Shown here piece by piece: positions 1-5,944 of a stretch of DNA of 9,840 nt (positions are counted from its first letter, which is position 1; every line of letters begins with the position of its first letter). The stretch spans positions 1-9,840 of the forward strand of contig CAKVGS010000050.1 of NCBI GenBank assembly GCA_934747335.1, read 5' to 3'. This DNA is from an uncultured Candidatus Melainabacteria bacterium. GTDB taxonomy: Bacteria > Cyanobacteriota > Vampirovibrionia > Gastranaerophilales > Gastranaerophilaceae. The notes under the pieces are model-generated. The model ran no database searches. It was not told the DNA's origin and saw only the letters and a list, made by a program, of their open reading frames with translations. Made by a program: the position numbers and the translations under genes.

Positions 1-1349
1 GAAATAATTGTTTGACCTGTTTCTGTATCAGATTTAACTCTGAATGATGGATCTTCTTCAGCAAGTTTTTGAAGAGCAATACCCATTTTATCTTGGTCAG
101 CTTTTGTTTTTGGTTCAATAGCAACTGAAATTACAGGTTCAGGGAAAGTCATTCTTTCTAAGATAATTGGAGCTTTTTCATCACACAATGTATCACCTGT
201 TGTTGTATCTTTCAAACCAACTGCTGCACAAATGTCACCAGCGTAAACTTCGTTTTCTTCGATTCTTTGATCAGCGTACATACGAACTAATCTTGAAATA
301 CGTTCTTTCTTACCGTTAGTTGAGTTAAGAACGTAAGAACCAGCTGTAATAACACCTGAGTAAACTCTTAAGAATGTTAAACGACCAACGAATGGGTCTG
401 TCATAACCTTGAATGATAATGCTGAGAATGGTTCAGAGTCAGAAGAATGTCTTTCTGTTTTTGTACCGTCTTCTAATTCACCTTCAATAGCTTTAACATC
501 AACCGGTGATGGCATATAATCAACAACAGCGTTTAATAACAATTGAACACCTTTGTTCTTGAATGCTGTACCGCAAGTTACAGGAACGATTTTGTTTTCG
601 CAAACTGCTTTTCTTAATGCAGCTTTCAATTCATCAACTGTGATTGAATCTGGATCTTCGAAGAATTTTTCCATCAAAGCGTCATCTTCAGATGCGATAG
701 CTTCAACCATTGCATCGTGGTATTCTTTAGCTTTTTCAGCCATATCTGCAGGAATTTCTTCTTCTCTGATATCTGTACCTAAGTCGTTAGTATAGATCTC
801 AGCCTTCATAGTCATCAAGTCGATAAGACCTGTGAATTTGTCTTCTGCACCGATAGGTAATTGAAGAGGAACTGCGTTAGCACCTAATCTGTTTTTGATT
901 TGGTCTACAACACGGTAGAAATCAGCACCTGTTCTATCCATTTTGTTTACGAATACCATTCTTGGAACTTCGTATCTGTTAGCTTGTCTCCAAACTGTTT
1001 CAGATTGTGATTGAACACCACCAACTGCACAGAATACAGCTACAACACCATCTAATACACGCAAAGAACGTTCAACTTCAATTGTAAAGTCAACGTGACC
1101 CGGTGTGTCGATAATGTTGATTTGGTGACCTTTCCAAGAAGCTGTAACAGCTGCAGATTGGATTGTAATACCTCTTTCTTTTTCTTGTTCCATAAAGTCA
1201 GTTACAGCAGCACCGTCGTGTGTTTCACCGATTTTGTGAGTTTTACCTGTGTAGAACAAGATACGTTCAGTTGTAGTGGTTTTACCTGCGTCGATGTGAG
1301 CAGCAATACCAATATTTCTGATTTTTTCTAATGGAGTTTTTCTAGCCAT
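1..1349 (-). CDS. fusA: Elongation factor G, N-terminal part (cut by the left window edge)
   Basis: EF-G is the cytoplasmic GTPase that drives ribosomal translocation and, with ribosome recycling factor, subunit splitting. The minus-strand frame is open from an ATG at 1349 to the window edge, giving 449 complete codons of a family usually near 690-705 residues, so the C-terminal third is missing. The protein starts MARKTPLEKIRNIGIAAHID. All GTPase motifs are visible: P-loop AHIDAGKT at residues 17-24, switch I RGITI with Thr62, DTPGH at 81-85 with the catalytic His85, NKMD at 135-138, and a later CGTAFKN corresponding to G5. Domain II follows, and the window ends in early domain III. The start is supported by an AAAGG Shine-Dalgarno about 11 bases upstream (near 1361-1365). 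No rpsG or rpsL lies upstream; the neighbour is an EF-hand gene closed off by a terminator. Identification is secure. Confidence 0.97.
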   Translation of the reverse strand, partial: MARKTPLEKIRNIGIAAHIDAGKTTTTERILFYTGKTHKIGETHDGAAVTDFMEQEKERGITIQSAAVTASWKGHQINIIDTPGHVDFTIEVERSLRVLDGVVAVFCAVGGVQSQSETVWRQANRYEVPRMVFVNKMDRTGADFYRVVDQIKNRLGANAVPLQLPIGAEDKFTGLIDLMTMKAEIYTNDLGTDIREEEIPADMAEKAKEYHDAMVEAIASEDDALMEKFFEDPDSITVDELKAALRKAVCENKIVPVTCGTAFKNKGVQLLLNAVVDYMPSPVDVKAIEGELEDGTKTERHSSDSEPFSALSFKVMTDPFVGRLTFLRVYSGVITAGSYVLNSTNGKKERISRLVRMYADQRIEENEVYAGDICAAVGLKDTTTGDTLCDEKAPIILERMTFPEPVISVAIEPKTKADQDKMGIALQKLAEEDPSFRVKSDTETGQTII

Positions 1350-1383
1350 TGTCTTAGTTTCCTTTATATTTCTACTACTACTA

Positions 1384-1389
1384 TTTATA
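1384..1389 (-). promoter_or_regulatory. Possible -10 element of the fusA promoter
   Basis: Read on the minus strand the hexamer is TATAAA, five of six matches to TATAAT. It would place the transcription start about 28 bases before the fusA ATG, with the Shine-Dalgarno inside that short leader, which is a sensible geometry. No good -35 hexamer is found at 16-18 bases, so the call is tentative. Confidence 0.3.
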
Positions 1390-1439
1390 CTGTTTCCCAG
1401 TTAACCACATTGTCGCATGAACATGTTTTCAGTACAAGG

Positions 1440-1591
1440 GGGTAGAAAGAAAGTAAGATGCGGATGTTTGCACAACTTAAACCGAATGGAAAATTGAAAA
1501 TGGGAAGTGGAAAATTTACCCGATTTATTCAATATAAGATGTCAAGCTTACGCGAACCCTCTCTTTGGAAGAGGGTAGAAAAAAGTGAGAG
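1440..1591. repeat. Diverged pair of short direct repeats
   Basis: GGGTAGAAAGAAAGTAAGA at 1440-1458 and GGGTAGAAAAAAGTGAGA at 1573-1590 align with one gap and one substitution. The right copy begins inside the right arm of the hairpin at 1556-1576. The two copies are separated by about 115 bases. They may be remnants of a dispersed intergenic repeat, but only two copies are visible and the sequence is purine-rich, so chance contributes. Confidence 0.4.
1556..1576. repeat. Small GC-rich hairpin
   Basis: ACCCTCT at 1556-1562 pairs with AGAGGGT at 1570-1576 around a 7-base loop. Neither side is followed by a T-tract in the reading direction, so it does not look like an intrinsic terminator. It could be a REP-like intergenic palindrome. 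Confidence 0.5.
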
Positions 1592-1602
1592 TAGCCTGAA
1601 GT

Positions 1603-1635
1603 AAAAAAAGTTTGGTGCAAATTTTTGCACCAAAC
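1603..1635 (-). terminator. Intrinsic terminator of the EF-hand gene
   Basis: A perfect 11-bp stem (1610-1620 with 1625-1635, arm GTTTGGTGCAA) closes a 4-base loop. In the minus-strand direction it is followed at once by seven T (the A-run at 1603-1609 on the plus strand). It begins 27 bases after the stop codon of the EF-hand gene, so it should end that transcript and insulate fusA from it. Confidence 0.9.
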
Positions 1636-1662
1636 AACTTTAATTATATCTGCTTTCTATTT

Positions 1663-2817
1663 TTATTCTGGCATTTTACCAGATTTTACAAATTCTAAAT
1701 ATGTATTAAAATTATTTTTGAAGTAATTATTAAATGATAAAATATTCTTGATTTCTTCTTGCGTATAGCCTAATTCTTTTAAATCTTCTTCATTAAAACC
1801 TTCTGCTGCAATTCCTCTTTCTGTCTGAGTTGCTTCGGCAGCTTTAATATTATTTTTACCATCTAATGACCTTGCAGTAGTCATTAAATAAGCACCGGCT
1901 TCGTCTGAAGAAATTTGTCTGTTTTTATCTGCATCAAGTAAACCAATTTTTTTCATTACAGTAGTAAACAATTCCATTTCGTCAGTATCATAAAGTTCAC
2001 TGTTTTCGTCTGGAAGCGTTTCCATATTGTAAGCTTTAAATTTTTCTAACATTTCTATTGCTTTTTTCTTAGCCTCAGTTTTTTTCATTTCTTTTGAAGA
2101 ATATAAATCTTGTAGTTCTTGATAAAACATTTCATGAACATTGATTTCACCATCTCCATCTTGATCCAAAAACTCAACATATTCTTTACCAAATTGTTGA
2201 TATGCTTTTGATAATTCATCAAGACTTTTTGCTTTTGCACAATCGCTATGAAATTCCGCATTATTATTAGCTTGAGCTCCAGCTTCAAAATTATGATATT
2301 TTAAGCCTTTAACATAATTTGTTAGACGTTTTTGTATTTTTTCAGTAGGAGTTGTTGTGTTGTTCGCTTTATCCACAGCCAAAATTGTATTATACTTTCC
2401 TACAACATCTTTTAAATCAACCCCTTCTAAATCAACTTCTGAAAGCATTTCTTTTACTATATCTTCACTTGATTTATTTTCTGTGGGTGATGTCATTTCT
2501 TTTGTTTCAGTTTCAGTTTTTTCTTCCTTTTTAATAGAACCGCGTGCAATTTCTAAAATCGCATTCCAAGCTTTTTGAGTAAAACTATAAACTTGATTTT
2601 GGTCTACACGAAAATCTTTACCGCTATTAATGTTTTCACCCTTGCCGCGATATTGTTGTTTTTCAGTTGCTTTATCATTTTTAACAATATTGAATACTGA
2701 TTGCCATTGATTGTTGTTAAGCTGAATATCTTGACCTAATTCCGTATCCAACTGCTTGTCAATCGTATAAGACAAACTTCTATCAATTTTTAATTGTATT
2801 AAATTTCCTTGTGTCAT
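1663..2817 (-). CDS. EF-hand calcium-binding protein of unknown function
   Basis: The 384-residue product has two canonical 12-residue calcium loops. The first is at 218-229 (DQDGDGEINVHE: acidic ligands at loop positions 1, 3 and 5, Gly at 6, Ile at 8, Glu at 12). The second is at 295-306 (DADKNRQISSDE: Asp1, Asp3, Asn5, Ile8, Glu12). A shorter D-G-K-N-N-I stretch near 319-324 may be a degenerate third site. The rest is hydrophilic: a Lys/Glu/Thr-rich linker at about 95-118 and helical, charged segments on both sides of the EF-hands. I see no signal peptide or membrane segment, so it appears cytosolic or exported by a non-Sec route. The ATG at 2817 lacks a Shine-Dalgarno; an AAGGA lies just inside the gene, but no suitable start follows it. 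The gene stands alone, with its own terminator on one side and a divergent gene on the other. The role is unknown; calcium buffering or sensing is an inference from the loops only. Confidence 0.85.
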   Translation of the reverse strand: MTQGNLIQLKIDRSLSYTIDKQLDTELGQDIQLNNNQWQSVFNIVKNDKATEKQQYRGKGENINSGKDFRVDQNQVYSFTQKAWNAILEIARGSIKKEEKTETETKEMTSPTENKSSEDIVKEMLSEVDLEGVDLKDVVGKYNTILAVDKANNTTTPTEKIQKRLTNYVKGLKYHNFEAGAQANNNAEFHSDCAKAKSLDELSKAYQQFGKEYVEFLDQDGDGEINVHEMFYQELQDLYSSKEMKKTEAKKKAIEMLEKFKAYNMETLPDENSELYDTDEMELFTTVMKKIGLLDADKNRQISSDEAGAYLMTTARSLDGKNNIKAAEATQTERGIAAEGFNEEDLKELGYTQEEIKNILSFNNYFKNNFNTYLEFVKSGKMPE

Positions 2818-2949
2818 ATATATACTAAGTAAATCGGGGGTGGGTAATTACGTATTTAGATAAAATTTTTACAAAACTTAACATATTAATTCAGGATGAA
2901 ATCTGATTAAAAATTGCCAAAACTATTCATTTTTCTGTATAATTTTATT
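2818..2949. other. Divergent intergenic region between the EF-hand and TPR genes
   Basis: The 132 bases between the two divergent start codons are very AT-rich apart from a G-rich patch at 2835-2844. The rightward promoter is clear and is listed separately. For the leftward EF-hand gene only weak candidates are seen, for example TTGTAA (2869-2874, minus strand) 17 bases before GTAATT (2846-2851). I do not assign that promoter. Confidence 0.6.
2914..2943 (+). promoter_or_regulatory. Sigma-70-type promoter of the TPR gene, predicted to be leaderless
   Basis: TTGCCA at 2914-2919 (five of six to the -35 consensus) and TATAAT at 2938-2943 (perfect -10) are separated by 18 bases. Counting from the -10 puts the transcription start at about 2950, which is the A of the ATG of the TPR gene. 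No Shine-Dalgarno is present between the -10 and the ATG. The in-frame TTG at 2914 is part of the -35 box and should not be used as a start. Confidence 0.75.
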
Positions 2950-3594
2950 ATGAAACGAAATTTTTTGTTTTTATTTTTATTTTTAAACATAATGCTATTG
3001 CCATCATTTGCCGCAATTAAAGGTGGTTTAGAATACTCAATTCCAATTGACTACTCAAAGTTAAATGAAGATGAATTACAAGCTAAAGCCGGATTTTATT
3101 ACAATTTAGCATTAAGAAACGGCAAAGATAGTGAAGATATGACAGCTGCTTTGAATCTTTATCACATGTTAGCGCACAAAAATCACGATAACGTTATGTA
3201 CTTAACAAGACTAGGTACTTTATATGATATCGCAGGCAAAGACCGTTATGCAAAAGGAGCGTTTTTTGACGCAATGGGAATCAAACCAAATGAGCCGGAA
3301 GCATATTTTAGACTTGGCGAATTTTATTACAAAAGACAAATGTATAGAAAAGCTTTGCGATTTTACAGTGAAGCATATAAATTTGGTTATACAAGGCATT
3401 ATGAAACAGTTTATAAGCTGGGCGATATTTACGAAAAATTTGGTGACACAAAATCCGCATTAAGATATTTAAGACTGGCTTCAACAATCAGTGCAAATTC
3501 CGAATTGGATGATAAATTGCAAAGAGTAGAAAACGCAGACAAAATTAATCGTGAATACTATTCTAATACAAGAATTCATCCTGTTACTAATTAA
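2950..3594 (+). CDS. Small exported TPR-repeat protein
   Basis: The 214-residue product opens with a typical Sec signal peptide: MKRN, a hydrophobic core rich in Phe and Leu (residues 5-18), and a likely cleavage site after S-F-A at 19-21. The mature part holds about three TPR-type helical hairpins, near 82-115, 116-149 and 152-185, with the usual pattern of Leu/Gly/Tyr in helix A and Ala-Leu in helix B (for example LGDIYEKFGDTKSALRYL). A less regular helical region at 38-78 may be a further degenerate repeat. TPRs are protein-docking scaffolds, so a periplasmic or envelope adaptor role is likely but no partner is evident. I prefer the ATG at 2950 to the in-frame TTG at 2914 because the longer form would bury the signal peptide and overlap the promoter. 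It converges on the dehydrogenase gene with only 16 bases between stop codons. Confidence 0.85.
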   Translation: MKRNFLFLFLFLNIMLLPSFAAIKGGLEYSIPIDYSKLNEDELQAKAGFYYNLALRNGKDSEDMTAALNLYHMLAHKNHDNVMYLTRLGTLYDIAGKDRYAKGAFFDAMGIKPNEPEAYFRLGEFYYKRQMYRKALRFYSEAYKFGYTRHYETVYKLGDIYEKFGDTKSALRYLRLASTISANSELDDKLQRVENADKINREYYSNTRIHPVTN

Positions 3595-3610
3595 GATTAT
3601 TAATTGAAAG

Positions 3611-4426
3611 TTATTTAATCCTTGCTTTCATCCCCCACTCAACAAGTCTATTCTGACAAGTTTGAGGGAGTTTCGCAACAAGGCTTGCAACAAAAGCATC
3701 ACGCCCAACAGTATAAGATAACTTTGGATTTTTTGCTTTATCAGCTTTTAAAATTACATCTACAACTTTTTCAACAGGCAAACCTTTTTTCTCATTTTTT
3801 TGAGCATTTGCAATCATAAATCTCATTTCTTTTTCGTAACCTTTGCAATTGTCAAAATATTTTGAATTTTCGGTTACAGATTTGCCCCAAAGCGGTGTAG
3901 AAATTACTCCCGGTTTGATTGATACAACTTTAATATTCTTTTTATTCTCAATTAAAAGCGAGTTAAAAAACATATCTAAACAACGTTTTGAAGCGCAATA
4001 AGGTGAAATAAACGGAAATATTCCAAAGCTTGACATAGAACTGATATTGATGATTTTTCCATCTTCTAAAATATCCATCAGCCTCTGCGTAAATTCGATA
4101 TGTCCAAAAACATTTACATCGAATTGTCGTCTTAATTCTGATGGCTCAATTTTTTCAATAGGACCTGCTACAACACAACCCGCAATATTAACCAAAGTAT
4201 CTATTTTTGTACACTTTGAAAGCAAAAAATCCGCCGCAAATTGAATTGTTTCGGGCTTAGAATAGTCTATATAAAAAGGATAAACATTTGCAGAAATCGC
4301 CTTCAGTTCACTTTCATGCGCTTTATTCCTATATCCTGCAAAAACAACATTGTCTTTTGCAAGTGCTTTTAATAATGCGCGCCCGATACCCGACGCAGAA
4401 CCGGTAATTACATAAGTTTTAGTCAT
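3611..4426 (-). CDS. Short-chain dehydrogenase/reductase (SDR), classical type
   Basis: This 271-residue protein should be a cytosolic NAD(P)-dependent oxidoreductase of unknown substrate. It has the classical SDR layout: cofactor motif TGSASGIG at residues 8-15, the NNAG-equivalent NIAG at 80-83, the structural Asn in NVFG (Asn105), catalytic Ser near 130, and YCASK at 143-147 giving the Tyr-x3-Lys pair, followed by the KPG motif at 171-173. The length suits the classical family, and the C-terminal extension (about 215-271) is in the substrate-binding region. By overall style it resembles retinol dehydrogenase-like or DltE-like SDRs, but I cannot assign a substrate. It starts inside the end of the preceding 93-residue gene (8-base overlap, ATG and TAA offset), so translation is probably coupled. 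It is the last visible gene of the pilus cluster. Confidence 0.92.
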   Translation of the reverse strand: MTKTYVITGSASGIGRALLKALAKDNVVFAGYRNKAHESELKAISANVYPFYIDYSKPETIQFAADFLLSKCTKIDTLVNIAGCVVAGPIEKIEPSELRRQFDVNVFGHIEFTQRLMDILEDGKIINISSMSSFGIFPFISPYCASKRCLDMFFNSLLIENKKNIKVVSIKPGVISTPLWGKSVTENSKYFDNCKGYEKEMRFMIANAQKNEKKGLPVEKVVDVILKADKAKNPKLSYTVGRDAFVASLVAKLPQTCQNRLVEWGMKARIK

Positions 4427-4700
4427 CGTTTAATGGCCTTATAATAAGAATTGTAGAAATATTAACCTGCAAAAAATCATGGTTTTCGATTTCTCTTTGC
4501 GGAACAAGTTTTGATTCTAAAGTACAATTTTTAACAGCAATAAATTGTTTATTGGTATTCAAAATTTCTGACAAAAGCCTGTTTCTTTTACCAATTTTTG
4601 GCATGAAAACATAACCTTTGATAATAAATTCAGCAGTTTCAATATAAACCTTTTCCCGCCACGCAGAAGTTGATAATTCTAGTATCTCGTTATTTTCCAT
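4419..4700 (-). CDS. Conserved-looking small protein of unknown function
   Basis: I do not recognise this 93-residue protein with confidence. It has no signal peptide, no membrane segment and no cysteine pair; its only cysteine is near residue 59. The sequence alternates beta-like hydrophobic stretches (VYIETAEFIIKGYVFMP, FIAVKNC, FLQVNISTILIIRPL) with a basic segment around KIGKRNR, suggesting a compact all-beta or mixed domain. It may belong to one of the small DUF families found in cyanobacteria and relatives. An AAGGAAA Shine-Dalgarno (near 4706-4712) supports the ATG at 4700. It lies 21 bases after the pilC-like gene and overlaps the SDR gene by 8 bases, so it is probably expressed with the pilus genes. 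That link is positional only. Confidence 0.75.
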   Translation of the reverse strand: MENNEILELSTSAWREKVYIETAEFIIKGYVFMPKIGKRNRLLSEILNTNKQFIAVKNCTLESKLVPQREIENHDFLQVNISTILIIRPLNDD

Positions 4701-4721
4701 TAAATCTTTCCTTTTTATACC

Positions 4722-5921
4722 TTAGCTCATGTATGATTGGAACAATGGTAGGTATAGAGCCAATGCCATTACAAGTACGATACTACCAATTACAATAAGC
4801 ATAATCGGTTCAATCATCTTGGTCATAGTATCAATAATACCGTCTAAAGTTTTATCCAAGAAATTTACACCTTTTTCAAGCATATCGCCCAAACGACCGG
4901 ATTGTTCACCTGTTGCAACCATAAACAAAAGCATTTTTGGAACAATTTTCGTCGATTTAAACGCTTGTGAAACTTGCAAACCTTGTTGAACTTTAACAAT
5001 CGCACCGCTCATTTTGTTACGCATTACAGAGTTTGTAAGTGTAATTACAGCCAAATGCAAACAGTCTACAATCGGAATACCTGCATCATAAGATACGCTC
5101 ATTACAGACAAGAAGTTTGAATAATTTGAATACATAATCAAGTTGTTCAAAAGCGGAATTTTCAAAACAGCTTTATCTAACAGCTCTCTTGCAGGTTTCC
5201 AGTTTAGCATCATATAGCAGAATGCAAAGAATGCAATGATAAATATCGGAATTGTGAACCAATAAGTTTTCAAATAATCACCCGCATTAATCATAAGAGA
5301 TGTAATAAGCGGTAAAGCCTTATCTTGTTGCTCAAACATTTCTTTAAAAGCAGGAAATACAAACACAAGCATAATAATTGTGATACAAAATGCCAATACT
5401 ACGACGAACGCAGGATACATCAATGTACCAATTACTTTACCCTTAATATTAGATTGTTTTGTCAGCAAATCTTTAATACGACCCAAAGTTTTTTCCAATT
5501 CACCTGATTCTTCACCGGCCTTAATCAAACCGATAAATATGTAACCAAAAACTTGAGGATATCTTGCTAAAGTATCCGCAAAAGTTGAACCTGCCATGAT
5601 TTGCGTTTTCAAAACTCTTGACATATCACGAATTTTTTTCTTTGCAGCCTCTTGTTCCATAAACATCAGAGATTCAACAGCTGGAATACCTGAAGTTAAC
5701 AAGATTTGTAATGTCGATATGAAGTCGATTTTTTCACTCAAAGACAAAGATGCAAGTTGTGTAGCTCTTTTATTTTTGGCATCAGAATACTCGTTAACCT
5801 TAGTTGGTACAAGCCCCATCTTACGGATAATATCACGAGCATCTTTAAGATTTGAAGCTGTTATTTCACCTCTTACAACTTCTTTTCCTTGTTTTAGTGC
5901 TGTATATGAATATATTGGCAT
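4722..5921 (-). CDS. pilC: Type IV pilus/type II secretion inner-membrane platform protein (PilC/GspF family)
   Basis: This integral membrane protein of the pilus or secretion machine is thought to anchor the assembly ATPase and help feed pilin subunits into the growing fibre. Its 399 residues match the family length. It begins with the short N-terminal PilC-like motif (MPIYSYTALKQGKEV) and contains two repeated T2SSF domains, roughly 65-190 and 268-390. The repeats share the family pattern: a LLTSGIP or SYDAGIP turn (75-80, 278-283), an A-G-E-E-S-G or A-T-G-E-Q-S-G motif (135-140, 336-342), and a hydrophobic exit. Three membrane segments are visible near 167-190, 220-240 and 371-392. A GAGG Shine-Dalgarno lies just before the ATG, 23 bases after pilB. 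Family membership is secure. Pilus rather than type II secretion is not decided by this gene alone. Confidence 0.95.
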   Translation of the reverse strand: MPIYSYTALKQGKEVVRGEITASNLKDARDIIRKMGLVPTKVNEYSDAKNKRATQLASLSLSEKIDFISTLQILLTSGIPAVESLMFMEQEAAKKKIRDMSRVLKTQIMAGSTFADTLARYPQVFGYIFIGLIKAGEESGELEKTLGRIKDLLTKQSNIKGKVIGTLMYPAFVVVLAFCITIIMLVFVFPAFKEMFEQQDKALPLITSLMINAGDYLKTYWFTIPIFIIAFFAFCYMMLNWKPARELLDKAVLKIPLLNNLIMYSNYSNFLSVMSVSYDAGIPIVDCLHLAVITLTNSVMRNKMSGAIVKVQQGLQVSQAFKSTKIVPKMLLFMVATGEQSGRLGDMLEKGVNFLDKTLDGIIDTMTKMIEPIMLIVIGSIVLVMALALYLPLFQSYMS

Positions 5922-5944
5922 AAAAACCTCTTCTTTTTTAAACC

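Larger units (their letters stand above)
1350..1602. other. Intergenic region upstream of fusA
   Basis: This stretch must carry the fusA promoter and leader, because a terminator separates it from the gene to the right. I see no credible ORF. Visible features are the fusA Shine-Dalgarno near 1361-1365, a short CTA trinucleotide run at 1372-1382, an AT-rich -10-like hexamer at 1384-1389, a diverged direct repeat beginning GGGTAGAAA at 1440 and 1573, two copies of TGGAAAATT in an A/G-rich tract (about 1488-1517), and a 7-bp hairpin at 1556-1576. The composition differs from the coding DNA around it and looks like accumulated intergenic repeat material. Confidence 0.6.

Noticed and set aside
553..1331. 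Plus-strand open frames at 553-795 and 1095-1331
   Set aside because: They lie antisense to the strongly conserved fusA frame and their translations look like no protein family.
1540..1545. Perfect TTGACA on the minus strand as the -35 of a fusA promoter
   Set aside because: No -10-like hexamer lies 16-18 bases downstream (CGGGTA at 17); the nearby TATATT is only a few bases away.
1556..1576. Hairpin as a second intrinsic terminator
   Set aside because: No T-tract follows it on either strand.
2085..2578. Open frames at 2085-2288 (minus) and 2352-2578 (plus) inside the EF-hand gene
   Set aside because: Both overlap the EF-hand gene in other frames, have skewed low-complexity composition, and show no domain or ribosome site.
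2914..2949. TTG at 2914 as the start of the TPR gene
   Set aside because: It sits in the -35 box of a near-consensus promoter and would place 12 residues ahead of a well-formed signal peptide; the ATG at 2950 fits better.
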